Shown here in pieces: positions 52,998-63,730 of a stretch of 64,000 bases of DNA (the first letter of the stretch is position 1; every line of letters starts with the position of its first letter). This DNA is from Treponema sp. OMZ 790. Its GTDB lineage: Bacteria; Spirochaetota; Spirochaetia; Treponematales; Treponemataceae. Position numbers and translations under genes: made by a program. Below the pieces are notes generated by a model. It made no database searches. It saw only the letters and a program-made list of their open reading frames with translations, and was not told the origin of the DNA. The DNA is taken from positions 1,550,001 through 1,614,000 of the forward strand of contig NZ_CP051201.1 of the NCBI RefSeq assembly GCF_024181285.1. Direction: 5' to 3'.

Positions 52998-55155
52998 TAC
53001 TTCTATCTACCTCCACATCTTCTACGCCTTCAACTACGCTGTGTAAGTAATCGCAATCAGGATTAATACAAGCCTTATAGTTTCCGTTTTTCTTATCATA
53101 TTTTTCTACCATAAACCATCCGCATTTAGGACAGGATGCATTGATGGGCTTAAAGTGAGAAATAAAATCGCATTCGGGGAAATGAGTACATCCGTAAAAT
53201 TCTTTTCCCCTTTTTTTTGATTTACGGGCGATTATGTCGCCGCCGCAGCCTTCACGCGGACATTTTGCCAAGGGAATGGATTTTGTATTTTTACATTCGG
53301 GGAAGGCGCTGCAAGCCAAAAACACTCCGAAGCGCCCGAGTTTTTTTACCATCTTGTTTCCGCATTTTTCGCAGACTATGTCGGTAACCTCATCCAAAGA
53401 CCCCTTAATACTTTCTACATTTTCCAGGGCCGTATCTACTTTTTCTTTAAATGAACCGTAAAAACTTTCCATCAGCTTAGGCCATTCTATTTTATTTTCT
53501 GCAACTTCATCCAAGCGGTTTTCCATTCCGGCAGTAAAATTAACGTCGATTATTTCTGAAAAATTTTCTACCAAAAGACTGTTTATAATTCTTCCCAACT
53601 GGGTCGGAACAAGCTGCTTATTGGATCGAGTTACATAATAGCGGTCAAGCAAAACCGAAATAATAGGAGCATAGGTTGAAGGCCGGCCGATTCCTTTTTC
53701 TTCCAGCATCTTTACGATACTTGCATCCGTATAACGAGCAGGGCCTTGAGTAAAATGCTGTTCGGGTCTTAAACCTTCGATGCTGACTGCATCGCCGACC
53801 TTCATTGCAGGGAGAGCTGTTCCTTTTTCATCTTTTGAAATCAAGGTTTTTGTAACGGTGTAAAAACCTTTTTCCGTTACCTTTGTAGAAGCCGCACGAA
53901 AAATTGCGTTCCCTACTTTTATTTCGTAACTCGATGTTTTTGTTTTTGCATTTTTCATTTGACTTGAAACAAAGCGTTCCCAAATCAAAGAATAAAGCCT
54001 TAATTGATCTCGAGTTAAAAATTCTTTTAAATAAGAAGGAGTGTACTCAACATAGGTAGGGCGTATTGCTTCGTGTGCATCTTGAGCTTTTTTTCCTGCC
54101 GCGTACACATTCGCTCCTTCAGGTAACTCTTTAGGATGATTTTCGGTTATCCACTTACGCACTGCATCTATCGCGACATCGGATATTCTAACCGAATCGG
54201 TACGCATATAGGTAATCAAACCTACACGGGTAGAACCGACTGCAACGCCTTCATAAAGCTGCTGGGCTACCTGCATTGTTTTTTTGGAAGTAAAACCTAT
54301 TCGGTTTGCCGCAACCTGCTGTAACGTAGAAGTCGTAAAAGGAGGACGAGGCTTGATGCTTTTTTCGGTAATTTTAATATCATCGACAAGGGCAGGTAAT
54401 GAACCCAACTCTTTTATAATTGCATCAACTTCTTTTTGATTTTTCAATTCGGGTTTATTGTCCTTGTATTTTACAAGCTGGGCTTCAAAAGAAGTTTTAT
54501 TGTATTTAAAGTCTCCGTCAAGAGTCCAATATTCATCCGGTATAAAATTTTCAACTTCTTCTTCCCTCTCGCAGATTAAGCGAAGAGCAACAGATTGAAC
54601 TCGGCCGGCCGATAGACCGTTTTTTACTTTTTGCCAAAGAAGAGGAGATAAGTTATATCCTACAAGTCTGTCTAAAACTCTTCTGGATTTTTGAGCATTT
54701 ACCTTTCCCATATCAATATCCATGGGATTTTTTACGGCTTCTTGAATCGCATTAGGAGTTATTTCGTTAAAAACTATCCTTTTTATGGGAGAAGAACATT
54801 CGGCAAGTAAAGCCTCATGTAAATGAAAGGCTATCGCTTCTCCTTCACGGTCATTATCACTTGCGAGAAAGACACCTGAAGATTTCTTCGCTTCCTTTTT
54901 TAATTCTTTTAAAATTTTAGCACGACCTCTAACCGTGATATACTCAGGAGTAAAATTATTTTCTATATCTATTGCCAATCTGGACTTAGGCAAATCTATC
55001 AGATGCCCCATTGAGGCTCTGACTATATAATCGTTACCTAAATATTTTTCGATAGTCTTAGCCTTTGCAGGAGACTCGACTATAACCAAGCAATGCTGTT
55101 TTGTTTTTTTTGCAGTACGTTTAGTTTTCTTTGTTTCATTCGTTGTTTTTTCCAT
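52990..55155 (-). CDS. topA: DNA topoisomerase I
   Basis: A 721-residue type IA topoisomerase: Toprim domain with VIVESPAKAKTIEKYLG and SDNDREGEAIA, catalytic Tyr in GLITYMRTDSVRIS, and three C-terminal C4 zinc ribbons (CEKCGNKM, CPREGCGG, CPKCGWF). The basic N-terminal tail (KKTKRTAKKTK) is a lineage extension. It relaxes negative supercoils. Confidence 0.97.
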   Translation of the reverse strand: MEKTTNETKKTKRTAKKTKQHCLVIVESPAKAKTIEKYLGNDYIVRASMGHLIDLPKSRLAIDIENNFTPEYITVRGRAKILKELKKEAKKSSGVFLASDNDREGEAIAFHLHEALLAECSSPIKRIVFNEITPNAIQEAVKNPMDIDMGKVNAQKSRRVLDRLVGYNLSPLLWQKVKNGLSAGRVQSVALRLICEREEEVENFIPDEYWTLDGDFKYNKTSFEAQLVKYKDNKPELKNQKEVDAIIKELGSLPALVDDIKITEKSIKPRPPFTTSTLQQVAANRIGFTSKKTMQVAQQLYEGVAVGSTRVGLITYMRTDSVRISDVAIDAVRKWITENHPKELPEGANVYAAGKKAQDAHEAIRPTYVEYTPSYLKEFLTRDQLRLYSLIWERFVSSQMKNAKTKTSSYEIKVGNAIFRAASTKVTEKGFYTVTKTLISKDEKGTALPAMKVGDAVSIEGLRPEQHFTQGPARYTDASIVKMLEEKGIGRPSTYAPIISVLLDRYYVTRSNKQLVPTQLGRIINSLLVENFSEIIDVNFTAGMENRLDEVAENKIEWPKLMESFYGSFKEKVDTALENVESIKGSLDEVTDIVCEKCGNKMVKKLGRFGVFLACSAFPECKNTKSIPLAKCPREGCGGDIIARKSKKRGKEFYGCTHFPECDFISHFKPINASCPKCGWFMVEKYDKKNGNYKACINPDCDYLHSVVEGVEDVEVDRSNE

Positions 55156-55173
55156 AAATCAATACCTCATAAT

Positions 55174-56106
55174 CTATAAATTGGTAAACAGCATATTTTG
55201 CTGATTATTTTTTAAATGACTTTCCGTAGGATATTTCCAATCATGTAAAATATCATCTATGGATTTTATCGCAAAAGCCCCCTGTGCGTAAAGAGCTTTA
55301 CCGCCTTCATTTTGTAAAGAATGTAAAATAGGTTCACATACATAAACATCCCTGCCCTGCTCTAAGGCAAAATCTGAAGTAATAAGAGCCCCCGATTTTT
55401 TCGGAGCTTCAACAATCAAAACGGAACGCGAAAGTCCCGAAATAATTCTATTCCGTTCAGGAAAGCGGTAAGACAGGGGCTCAGTTCCCGGAGCATATTC
55501 ACTTAAAATACAGCCTCCCGACTCCAAAATATTTGCGGCAAGTTTCTTATTTGAACGGGGATAAATCATCTCAGGTCCGCAAGCCAAAACGGCTATAGTT
55601 TTTCCCCTTCCTTCAAGACAGCCCCTGTGCGAAAAAGCATCTATACCGAAAGCTAATCCCGAAACAACCGGAATATTTTTTTCGCCGGCTTCCTTTCCTA
55701 AATTCAGAGCTTGTTCAATTCCTTCTCCCGTAGGGCGTCTGGTTCCTACCATTGCAAGCATGGGCTGTTCAGCTGACGGAAGACTTCCGCGATAAAAGAC
55801 TGTAAAGGGATGATCGGGAATTTCTCTAAGCTGCGGAGGAAATTCTGAATCATAGAAATAAAGCATTTCTATATTATAAGCATCCATGAGTTTTAAGGTT
55901 GAGTCAACAAGAGATTTAAGTAAATCCTTATCCCATTTTCTGGGGTTAACTTGACGACCTACAATTACGGAAATATCTTTTATAGAAAGTAATAAAAGAG
56001 AAGATAAAGAGTCAAGCTTTTCCGATAAAAGAAGTTTTTCTTTTCCCTTGAGAAAATAACAATGAGATAATCCTATATGTAAAATTTCTTTTTCGGATAT
56101 ATTCAT
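55174..56106 (-). CDS. dprA: DNA-processing protein DprA (Smf)
   Basis: A 310-residue Rossmann-fold DprA: MVGTRRPTGEG, VVSGLAFGIDAFSHRGCLEG, TIAVLACGPEMIYP, LSEYAPGTEPL and RFPERNRIISGLS. DprA loads RecA on incoming single-stranded DNA; it is also conserved in bacteria without proven competence. No C-terminal winged helix is apparent. Adjacent to topA as in Bacillus (smf-topA). Confidence 0.95.
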   Translation of the reverse strand: MNISEKEILHIGLSHCYFLKGKEKLLLSEKLDSLSSLLLLSIKDISVIVGRQVNPRKWDKDLLKSLVDSTLKLMDAYNIEMLYFYDSEFPPQLREIPDHPFTVFYRGSLPSAEQPMLAMVGTRRPTGEGIEQALNLGKEAGEKNIPVVSGLAFGIDAFSHRGCLEGRGKTIAVLACGPEMIYPRSNKKLAANILESGGCILSEYAPGTEPLSYRFPERNRIISGLSRSVLIVEAPKKSGALITSDFALEQGRDVYVCEPILHSLQNEGGKALYAQGAFAIKSIDDILHDWKYPTESHLKNNQQNMLFTNL

Positions 56107-56115
56107 CTTAATTTT

Positions 56116-56835
56116 TTATCTTCCTCCGGCTTTGATTTCCCGAATATTGCTTTCAGCTTTCGCTTTATTTTCTGCACTGCTTGAAACTTCTATAATACGC
56201 TCGTAAACAGAAACGGCTTTTTCGCTTTCACCGGTCATAGAATAAGCGGCTCCAAGTAAAAATAAATGATCTATGGGCTTTTTTTCAGATTCGGTGACTC
56301 TTTCCAAAATAGGAATTGCATCAGCAGGTCTATTTAGTTCAAATATATACAAAACCGAAAGAGCGTAAACAGCCTTAGAATGCTTAGGATCTATTTCCAA
56401 TGCGCGGTTATAAGCCGAAACGGCAAGAGAAAAATATCTTTGTTTTTCGATATCCGTTCCCGTTAATTCAAAATCTAAAGAATTTTTTGCAGTTAAACTT
56501 GCGGCAAGTCCTGTCTGATAAAATAAATTTTGATTTTCGGGATAGTACTCTAAAGCTGATTGAAAAGCCTTTAATGCTTTTTCGTACATCTTTTGATCCA
56601 TATATCTTGAACCGAGTATTTTGTACCAAATGCCTATTCGGCCTTCGGCAATAATTATATCGTCAACTCTTTTTTCATACTTTCTTATAGCTTCTTTTAA
56701 TTCGGCTTCAGTATTAGGATTGCTTACTCCTTCTTCCAATTCTTGAAGTCTTTTTATACCCGTAACCTTATTACAACTTATCGATATAAAAATCAAAAAT
56801 AAAATAATTATTGCGGAACAAAATCTTTTTTTCAT
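56116..56835 (-). CDS. TPR lipoprotein of the division cluster
   Basis: A 239-residue protein with lipoprotein signal FISISC (Cys 21). At least four TPR-like motifs follow (YEKALKAFQSALEYYPENQ, SAYNRALEIDPKHSKAVYAL, GESEKAVSVYERIIEV). A gene of this type lies between xerD and dprA in treponemes. Probably a periplasmic scaffold for envelope or division proteins; no direct evidence. It overlaps xerD by 4 bp. Confidence 0.83.
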   Translation of the reverse strand: MKKRFCSAIIILFLIFISISCNKVTGIKRLQELEEGVSNPNTEAELKEAIRKYEKRVDDIIIAEGRIGIWYKILGSRYMDQKMYEKALKAFQSALEYYPENQNLFYQTGLAASLTAKNSLDFELTGTDIEKQRYFSLAVSAYNRALEIDPKHSKAVYALSVLYIFELNRPADAIPILERVTESEKKPIDHLFLLGAAYSMTGESEKAVSVYERIIEVSSSAENKAKAESNIREIKAGGR

Positions 56836-57746
56836 TTTTCACTCCTTTTCAATTTTTTGGAATCAAAAAATTTATTATGATACATCTGTAAAGACTTATC
56901 CTCGATATGTGTATAAACTTGCGTTGTAGAAATATCGGAATGTCCCAAAAGGCATTGTACGGATCTTAAATCCGCACCTCCTGCAAGCAAATGCGTCGCA
57001 TAGGAATGCCTCAAAGTGTGAACCTTTGTTTCAATACCAGAAAAATTTGAAAGCTCGTTTATTCTTTTCCAAATTCCTTTTCTGGTCAAAACGGATCCTC
57101 TATTATTTAAAAAAACGGCACCTGAAGTTAAACTATTTTCTGCGTGTTTTGGTTTTAATAGTTCGGTACGGGCTTCAAATATATACCGTTTAAGCCAATA
57201 TTTTGCAGCACTTCCAAATGGAACTATTCTTTCCTTGTTTCCTTTTCCGGTAACTTTAATTAAGTCTTCATCGTAAAAAATATCTTCAAGTTTTAAATTA
57301 ACAATTTCGCTCACTCTGAGCCCTGCAGAATAAATAAGCTCAAACAAGGCTCGGTCTCTGATGTTATTGGGTGTATCCAAGGGTATAGCCGCGAAAAGAC
57401 TGTCCACCTCATCGGGAGATAAAACTCTGGGTAAGGTCTTTTCTCGTTTAGGCCTTTCAATTCCTTCACTCGGATTATCTTTTCTGACTCCTTCGATAAT
57501 CAAAAATCGAAAAAAAGAATTAAGAGCGGCAATATCTTTTGCGATAGTCTTAGCCATAATTCCGGATTCGGATCTATGCAAGATAAAATCGATACAGTCG
57601 GCTTCAGTCGAATTTTCAATTGAAGTGCCGGGCATATACTCTTGAAACAATTGCAAAGTATTGATGTAGGTTTGAGCTGTTGCCTTTGAATGAGACTCTG
57701 CTGAAATTAAAAATCCGTAGAAAGCCCTCAGCTGTATCTTCGTCAG
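56832..57746 (-). CDS. xerD: Tyrosine recombinase XerD with probable CTG start
   Basis: The catalytic residues are complete: SAGLRVSEI, HTLRHSYATHL, LGHSD and TTQVYTH. The first usual start codon (TTG at 57656) would remove 30 residues of the N-terminal domain. The frame stays open upstream and encodes a normal XerD N-terminus (LRAFYGFLISAESHSKATA, then QTYINTLQLFQEYM). The perfect AAGGAGG (57761-57755) directly after the ftsZ stop lies eight bases before CTG at 57746. Starting there gives 304 residues, the usual XerD length. Confidence 0.88.
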   Translation of the reverse strand: MTKIQLRAFYGFLISAESHSKATAQTYINTLQLFQEYMPGTSIENSTEADCIDFILHRSESGIMAKTIAKDIAALNSFFRFLIIEGVRKDNPSEGIERPKREKTLPRVLSPDEVDSLFAAIPLDTPNNIRDRALFELIYSAGLRVSEIVNLKLEDIFYDEDLIKVTGKGNKERIVPFGSAAKYWLKRYIFEARTELLKPKHAENSLTSGAVFLNNRGSVLTRKGIWKRINELSNFSGIETKVHTLRHSYATHLLAGGADLRSVQCLLGHSDISTTQVYTHIEDKSLQMYHNKFFDSKKLKRSEK

Positions 57747-57761
57747 TTTATTTTCCTCCTT
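57744..57761 (-). promoter_or_regulatory. Shine-Dalgarno that places xerD translation at a CTG codon
   Basis: AAGGAGG (57761-57755), eight bases, then CTG (57746-57744). No ATG, GTG or TTG lies within reach of this ribosome binding site in the xerD frame. Confidence 0.6.
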
Positions 57762-59045
57762 TTACCTTAAAGCCTTTTGATTTCGAAGCCATGCAGGAGT
57801 ATCCAAATCATTTTCCATAGGAGGAACAATGGAACTAAACGAAGGTCTTCTTTCAGAAACATAAGCACCTTCATAGTTTTTTTCGGAAGGAGCTTCGGTT
57901 CTGTTTCGTAATCCCAAACCGGAAAGCGTAGGAGCTTTGGTTTTGTTTAATTTATTCCATTCACTAGATGTCATAAAAGAATTATCGTTCAATGACAACG
58001 CTTCTTCTTTTTCACGGGAAGATTTTAAGGCAACATTTACTTCATCAATAGAAAAAGTATCGTTGGATTTAAAACCCGTTGCAATCAATGTAACAACTAT
58101 TTTGTTTTCTACAGAAGGATCAATAGTTGCACCGAAAAAGATAGCAGCATCAGGATCGGCGCTTGCCGTTATAATTTCCATTATTTCCTGTATTTCATGC
58201 ATACTTAATTTTTCATCACCGCAAATATTTACCAAAATATTTTGAGCGCCTTCAACTCTGGCCTCTTCTAAAAGAGGATTATTGATTGCATTTGTTGCAG
58301 CATCGACAGCTCTGTTTTGTCCTTCACCGACACCGACACCCATATGAGCATTTCCTTGAGCTTTCATTACCGATTTAACATCGGCTAAATCAACATTAAC
58401 TTCTCCATGCTGATAAATCAAATCGGAAATTCCTTGAACGGCTTGACGTAAAACATCATCAGCTTTTTTAAAAGCCTCTACAACAGGAGTGGAAGGCTCC
58501 ACCATCTTTAAAAGATGTTGATTAGGAATAGTGATTACGGTATCGACTGACTCGCGTAATTTTTTAATACCTTCCTCGGCAAGGCTCATTCTTTTTCGGC
58601 CTTCAAATGTAAAAGGCTTTGTAACTACTGCAACAGTTAAAATCCCCTGCTCTTTTGCAATTTCTGCAATGATGGGAGCAGAACCTGTTCCCGTACCTCC
58701 ACCCATGCCGGCAGTTATAAAGAGCATATCGGCATCTTGTATTGCATTTGCAATAGCTTCTCTGTCTTCAATGGCAGCCTTTTCACCTATTTCGGGATCT
58801 CCTCCTGAACCGAGACCCTTGGTGATCTTTGTTCCGATAGGCAGCTTTAACGGAGCATTTGAATGGCTCAAAGCTTGAAGATCGGTATTTGCGACTATAA
58901 AGTCAACGTACCGCATATTGCTTGACATCATTCGGTTTACGGCATTTGATCCGCCTCCTCCGGCGCCTATAACTTTAATTATAGCCGGAGTGCCTGCTCC
59001 TGCCTGCTCATCATTAATCTTGTCTTCTATAACTTCATATAACAT
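57762..59045 (-). CDS. ftsZ: Cell division protein FtsZ
   Basis: A 427-residue tubulin homologue: [13 protein letters not shown] near the start, the signature [10 protein letters not shown] (about 113-122), T7-loop residues in NVDLADVK, and the C-terminal peptide DTPAWLR that binds FtsA. A linker of about 80 residues separates core and tail. FtsZ polymerises into the Z-ring. It follows ftsA by 25 bases. Confidence 0.98.
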   Translation of the reverse strand: MLYEVIEDKINDEQAGAGTPAIIKVIGAGGGGSNAVNRMMSSNMRYVDFIVANTDLQALSHSNAPLKLPIGTKITKGLGSGGDPEIGEKAAIEDREAIANAIQDADMLFITAGMGGGTGTGSAPIIAEIAKEQGILTVAVVTKPFTFEGRKRMSLAEEGIKKLRESVDTVITIPNQHLLKMVEPSTPVVEAFKKADDVLRQAVQGISDLIYQHGEVNVDLADVKSVMKAQGNAHMGVGVGEGQNRAVDAATNAINNPLLEEARVEGAQNILVNICGDEKLSMHEIQEIMEIITASADPDAAIFFGATIDPSVENKIVVTLIATGFKSNDTFSIDEVNVALKSSREKEEALSLNDNSFMTSSEWNKLNKTKAPTLSGLGLRNRTEAPSEKNYEGAYVSERRPSFSSIVPPMENDLDTPAWLRNQKALR

Positions 59046-59070
59046 ACTAAAAACCCTCCCGTATGCAATT

Positions 59071-60315
59071 TTAAAATAATTCTTTTATAAAATCTTTTAT
59101 TTTTGAAAAAACAAATCCCGAATTTTCTTTTCGAGGATTTGAAACCTGTCCGCCCTTATTTTGGTCATCAAAGCTATGCAATATCAAACCCAATACTGCA
59201 GCAAATTCCGGACTTCGGTATTGTCCCACAACTCCCCCTATCGTTGATGGAATTCCCAGCCGGGCAGATTGCATGCCGAATATTTCATCGGCCAGCTCTG
59301 TTGTACCGTTTAATAATGCGCCTCCACCGCATATTACAACCGAGCCTCCAAGATGCGTACCCTGTACAAGAGTATCAACTTTATTTTTTACCATTACGAA
59401 AATTTCAGCCATACGTGCTTGTAATATTTCGCATATTTCGCTTCGATATATTTCTTCAGGCCCTCTTCCTCCGAAACCGGGAATCAAAACCTGTTCATCG
59501 GATTCGACAAAGGGCATCCAACAACACCCGCTCGATACCTTTATTTTTTCGGCCGTATCAAAAGGAATATTTTTTACGATTGCCAGATCATTGGTAACCT
59601 GCATTCCGCCTACAGGTAAAGAGGCGGTAAGAATCGGACCGCCATTTTGCATAACAACTATATCTGTAGTACCGGCACCGATATCTATTAAAATTGAACC
59701 AAGTTCTTGTTCGTCTTTTGTCATAACAGCTCTTACATCAGCCAGACCGTTATGCATTAAACCATCAATATTTAAATTAGCTCTTACAACACAATTAGGT
59801 ACATTTTTTATTGATGTAACTGCTCCGGTAATAACGTGAACTTCCGCTTCAAGTCTGATACCGATCATATTTAAAGGATCTTTTATTCCGTGTTGCTTAT
59901 CTACAGTGTAAGACTGAGGCACCACATGAATTATCTGTCTATCCATAGGAATGGCAACTGCCTTAGCGGAATTAATAACCGATTCAATATCTGAGCGGTC
60001 AATTTCTTTATTGTTTTTACCCTTATCGCTTATGGGAAAAACACCTTTAGAATTTATACCTTCTATATGAACGCCGCCTAAACCTACGGTACAATGAAAA
60101 ATATCAACACCCGACATAACTTCTGCCTCATCTACAGCTTTGTTTATTCCTTGCACGGTATTTTCGATATTTGTTACTATGCCTTTACGCATACCCGTAG
60201 AATCGCTTACACCGATACCGGTAATCTGCAAATGCCCTTCTTCATTTTTTTCTGCAACGACAACTCGAATATTTTTGGTACCTATATCCAATCCTACAAT
60301 TATATTATCGCTCAT
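59071..60315 (-). CDS. ftsA: Cell division protein FtsA
   Basis: A 414-residue actin-like ATPase: [16 protein letters not shown], the 1C domain with [38 protein letters not shown] and the C-terminal amphipathic membrane-targeting helix ([12 protein letters not shown]). It tethers FtsZ to the membrane. Overlaps divIB by 11 bp. Confidence 0.97.
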   Translation of the reverse strand: MSDNIIVGLDIGTKNIRVVVAEKNEEGHLQITGIGVSDSTGMRKGIVTNIENTVQGINKAVDEAEVMSGVDIFHCTVGLGGVHIEGINSKGVFPISDKGKNNKEIDRSDIESVINSAKAVAIPMDRQIIHVVPQSYTVDKQHGIKDPLNMIGIRLEAEVHVITGAVTSIKNVPNCVVRANLNIDGLMHNGLADVRAVMTKDEQELGSILIDIGAGTTDIVVMQNGGPILTASLPVGGMQVTNDLAIVKNIPFDTAEKIKVSSGCCWMPFVESDEQVLIPGFGGRGPEEIYRSEICEILQARMAEIFVMVKNKVDTLVQGTHLGGSVVICGGGALLNGTTELADEIFGMQSARLGIPSTIGGVVGQYRSPEFAAVLGLILHSFDDQNKGGQVSNPRKENSGFVFSKIKDFIKELF

Positions 60316-61165
60316 CTTTAGCCTCTCTTTTTATATAAACGGCATTAGCACCACGCAGATCAATTCCAATAATATTTTTATCCAAATTTATATCCTTTAC
60401 TACATCAAGTATAAGCATCATATACTGTAAAGATTCTTCCGTCAAAAATTTATTAGTTATTACGGAAAGACGGCTCTTTAACGGATAAATCACCAAATCA
60501 TAGCCTCCGTATTTTTTCGGCTGAATTTTTATTTCAGAGATTTCATTCAATAATACGGGATATTTTTTTTGTAAAACATCCAACTGAACAAAAAGCTGCG
60601 AAAGTTTTTCGTTGATTTTCATACCTTCACGAGGATTATTAAAAGTCAATCCGGTAATAATAGGCAAATTAGATTGAATAATCGGAGAACCTATTCTAAA
60701 AACAACTCCGTATCCGTCAATCTCCATAGCAGTTGTTCTTCCGCCGACTTCAGTAAAAGCTACTGCAACGGCTTTTCTTTCCACTATTTTAATTACAACC
60801 TTATCGGGGAATTTTTTTTCTACCGTAGCCGATGCAATACCGGGATACGACACAAGCCTTTTAGAAACTTCAGAAGAATTTATACTAAGCCATTTGGTAT
60901 TTTTGTCTATTCCTGCAAGTTTTTTCACTTCGATAGAACTTAAATCCAAACAACCCGAAATATTTATTGAAGCTGTAGAGTTATACGGTAATATTATTGC
61001 ATAGTAAACACCTTCTATCATCAAAAGTAAAATAAGGCTTATAATAAATATTTTAATTACAGCTGATTTAATTTTCGATGATTTTTCGACTGCAAGAGGT
61101 TCATCCTTAAAATATGCATTATGGGAGTACTCATCTTTTTTCCATGTATACAAAATATCAGCCAT
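60305..61165 (-). CDS. ftsQ: Cell division protein DivIB/FtsQ
   Basis: A 286-residue bitopic protein: cytoplasmic tail of about 33 residues, one membrane helix (about 34-54), then a POTRA domain (LSSIEVKKLAGID, VSYPGIASATVEKKFPDKV) and beta domain. FtsQ/DivIB forms a subcomplex with FtsL and FtsB at the septum. Position between ftsW and ftsA is standard. Confidence 0.9.
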   Translation of the reverse strand: MADILYTWKKDEYSHNAYFKDEPLAVEKSSKIKSAVIKIFIISLILLLMIEGVYYAIILPYNSTASINISGCLDLSSIEVKKLAGIDKNTKWLSINSSEVSKRLVSYPGIASATVEKKFPDKVVIKIVERKAVAVAFTEVGGRTTAMEIDGYGVVFRIGSPIIQSNLPIITGLTFNNPREGMKINEKLSQLFVQLDVLQKKYPVLLNEISEIKIQPKKYGGYDLVIYPLKSRLSVITNKFLTEESLQYMMLILDVVKDINLDKNIIGIDLRGANAVYIKREAKDER

Positions 61166-62299
61166 CTATTTCTCCTTTTTATTTACATAACCTGATGCAT
61201 TTAAAATTAAACCGCATAAACAAAATGTGACTACAAGCGATGATCCTCCCGATGAAAAAAACGGAAGAGGGATTCCGGTTGCAGGAATTAGTTTTGAAAC
61301 AACCGCACAATTTATAAGTGACTGAGTTAAAATGCAGCTTACAGCGCCGAAAGACACATAAGCTCCGAATCTGTTCTTACATCCGAAAGCTATACGATAT
61401 CCAAAAATTGCAAAAAACGCAAGAAGAGCAATATAAAAAATCACACCGATAAATCCCATCTCTTCAGCCCAAACTACAAATATAAAATCCGAATATATTT
61501 CGGGCACACTTGCAATTTTACGAACACCGTTTCCCAATCCCTGCCCCCAAAGGCCTCCGTTTGTCAAGGCATTAAGCGAAGCCTGTATTTGAAATCCGGA
61601 ATTTAAAGGACTCCGAGAAGGGTCCAAATATGACAAGACTCTTTCCATTCTGTATTCTTTTGTAACTATCATTAAAATAAAAATCGGAATAAAACAACCG
61701 CAGCCCTTAAAAAACCATAAAAGAGGAACGCCGGCTATAAAAAACATCAAAACTCCGATATACAGAATAAACATCGAAGAAGAAAAATCATTTTCCAAAT
61801 AAACCAAAAGAGCAAATAAAGATGTTATAACAAATGGTGTAATAATCGAAATTAAAGGCTGATCGTATTGATTATTTTTTTTATCGAAAAAATTAGCCAA
61901 AAATAGAATCAGAGAAAGCTTTAAAAGCTCCGAAGGCTGAAACATAAAACCTGCAATATTTACCCAACGGGAAGCACCGTTTCTTTCTTCTCCTATTCCG
62001 GGAATAAACGGCAATAAACAAAAAATAAAAGTTATAAGCATTATAAAGGGCAGCATTTTTCTTATTGTTGAAAAATCTACAAAAAGAAAAAACGTCATTG
62101 CAATTATACCTGCAATAAAATGTTTTATTTGTTTACTGACAAAATAAAGATGATTATCAAAGAGACGCTGTGCATAATAAATCGACCCTGAATATAAGGT
62201 CGCAAAACCCACGCCGAACAAAAGAAGAACAGACATAGCAAAAACAAAATCATATTTTTCCGAATGAATATTTTTCTTTGCAATAATATGTTTTACCAC
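61166..62299 (-). CDS. ftsW: Septal peptidoglycan polymerase FtsW (SEDS family)
   Basis: A 377-residue SEDS protein with about ten helices. Family motifs include NGASRWVNIAGFMFQPSELL, QGLGNGVRKIASVPEIYSDF, VVWAEEMGFIG and TGIPLPFFSSGGSSL. SEDS proteins polymerise lipid II glycan with a class B PBP. FtsW rather than RodA is chosen from the neighbouring divIB-ftsA-ftsZ genes. No ftsI lies nearby. Confidence 0.95.
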   Translation of the reverse strand: MVKHIIAKKNIHSEKYDFVFAMSVLLLFGVGFATLYSGSIYYAQRLFDNHLYFVSKQIKHFIAGIIAMTFFLFVDFSTIRKMLPFIMLITFIFCLLPFIPGIGEERNGASRWVNIAGFMFQPSELLKLSLILFLANFFDKKNNQYDQPLISIITPFVITSLFALLVYLENDFSSSMFILYIGVLMFFIAGVPLLWFFKGCGCFIPIFILMIVTKEYRMERVLSYLDPSRSPLNSGFQIQASLNALTNGGLWGQGLGNGVRKIASVPEIYSDFIFVVWAEEMGFIGVIFYIALLAFFAIFGYRIAFGCKNRFGAYVSFGAVSCILTQSLINCAVVSKLIPATGIPLPFFSSGGSSLVVTFCLCGLILNASGYVNKKEK

Positions 62300-63730
62300 T
62301 TAAACCTCTCCTTCCTTTAAAACAGATTCCAACCTCTCAAGCTCCATTGATCTTGAACCTTTTAACAAGACAAAATCATCTTTACACAAATTTTCTTTAA
62401 GCCGGTTTTTTAAAGCATCAAATTGATTTGTTTTAAATCGATATATTTTTTTTGAAGAAGAAATTTTTACATTTTCAAAAGCAGAACAAATACCGTCTCC
62501 AAAAAAATATAAATTATCCGCATCGGATTTTAAAGCATCTCCAATAATCTTTTTGTGTTCATACTCCGACTCTGCACCGAGCTCAAGCATCGATGCCAAA
62601 ATATAATGCTTTGAATACTCCGTATTTATAGAATCACAAAATTCTATCGCACTTTTCATCGAATCGGGATTTGCATTATAGCAATCCAAAAAATAGGTTA
62701 CGAAGCCGCGGGCAACCTGCGATCTACCAAACAGAGGTCTCACGGCTTCTAAACCTGATTTTATCTCCTTAGCCGAAAAACCATTTTTTTCGGCTAAGGC
62801 TATACATAAAAGAGCATTTTTTACATTATATTTTCCGGGCAATGGAAATAGAATTTCATTCCCTTTATAAAAAATTTTAGAACCCGATATGCCGGCATCT
62901 TCAACCCTTTCAACCAATGAAGAGCCTTCATACGGAACGGTAAAAATAGAACCGTGAGGAACATCTTTTAAAAATTCGGTAAACTCACACTCAGGAACAA
63001 AGCCCAAAGACTCATCATTAAAACAAGAAAAAATTTCTTTTTTTTCCTCAGCAATCGCCTGTCTTGTGCCGAGAATTCCGATATGGGCAGTTCCTATATT
63101 TGTAATTATAGCAGCGTTTGGTAAAAGAATTTTTGTTATTTCGGCTATCTCACCTCTGCGGTTCATACCGAGTTCAAATATTCCGGCCTCATGTTCAGGA
63201 CGAACTTCAAAAACTGAAAGAGGCAATCCTGTCTCGGAATTTAAATTACCCTTCGTCGCCACGGTATTATATTTTTGGGAATATATCGAAGATAAAATTT
63301 CTTTTGTAGTCGTTTTCCCGCTCGATCCGGTAATCCCCACTTTATAAAGGTTAGGGAACTTTGCCAGATAATAAGCTGCCACATCCTGTAAAGCTTTTAA
63401 ATTATTTTTTACGGCAATGCAGGAAACATTATATTTTTTACAAAGAGAAACAATCTGATTTTCATTTTCTTCAAGATAATCAAAATCAACAACAAAAACT
63501 TCTGCACCGTTTTTTAAGGCAGATTCTATATAAATATGACCGTCTTGTTTTTCGCCGCGTAAGGGAATAAAAAGAGAATTATTTTTTGCATTACGGCTGT
63601 CTATAACCACAGACGAAAAAGCTTTTGAAGAATCGGCTTTATAAACAAGCCTTGCATTCGAACTGGCTATTAATTCATCAAGAGTCATGAGAGAATAGTC
63701 TAAATCTTTGTTTTCCTTTCCGCTAACCAT
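62300..63730 (-). CDS. murF: UDP-MurNAc-tripeptide:D-Ala-D-Ala ligase MurF
   Basis: A 476-residue Mur ligase: ATP loop VGITGSSGKTTTKEIL, FELGMNRRGEI, NIGTAHIG, AEEKKEIF and YNANPDSMKSAI mark MurF specifically. It adds D-Ala-D-Ala to complete the UDP-MurNAc-pentapeptide. It overlaps the preceding FtsL-like gene by 8 bp. Confidence 0.97.
   Translation of the reverse strand: MVSGKENKDLDYSLMTLDELIASSNARLVYKADSSKAFSSVVIDSRNAKNNSLFIPLRGEKQDGHIYIESALKNGAEVFVVDFDYLEENENQIVSLCKKYNVSCIAVKNNLKALQDVAAYYLAKFPNLYKVGITGSSGKTTTKEILSSIYSQKYNTVATKGNLNSETGLPLSVFEVRPEHEAGIFELGMNRRGEIAEITKILLPNAAIITNIGTAHIGILGTRQAIAEEKKEIFSCFNDESLGFVPECEFTEFLKDVPHGSIFTVPYEGSSLVERVEDAGISGSKIFYKGNEILFPLPGKYNVKNALLCIALAEKNGFSAKEIKSGLEAVRPLFGRSQVARGFVTYFLDCYNANPDSMKSAIEFCDSINTEYSKHYILASMLELGAESEYEHKKIIGDALKSDADNLYFFGDGICSAFENVKISSSKKIYRFKTNQFDALKNRLKENLCKDDFVLLKGSRSMELERLESVLKEGEV

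Noticed and set aside
52080..57746. The two tyrosine recombinases as prophage or integron integrases
   Set aside because: Both have Xer length and motifs, sit in conserved housekeeping order, and no phage or cassette genes are nearby.
59273..59839. 188-codon plus-strand open frame within ftsA
   Set aside because: Antisense shadow of a full-length conserved ftsA gene, with no start signal or recognisable protein.
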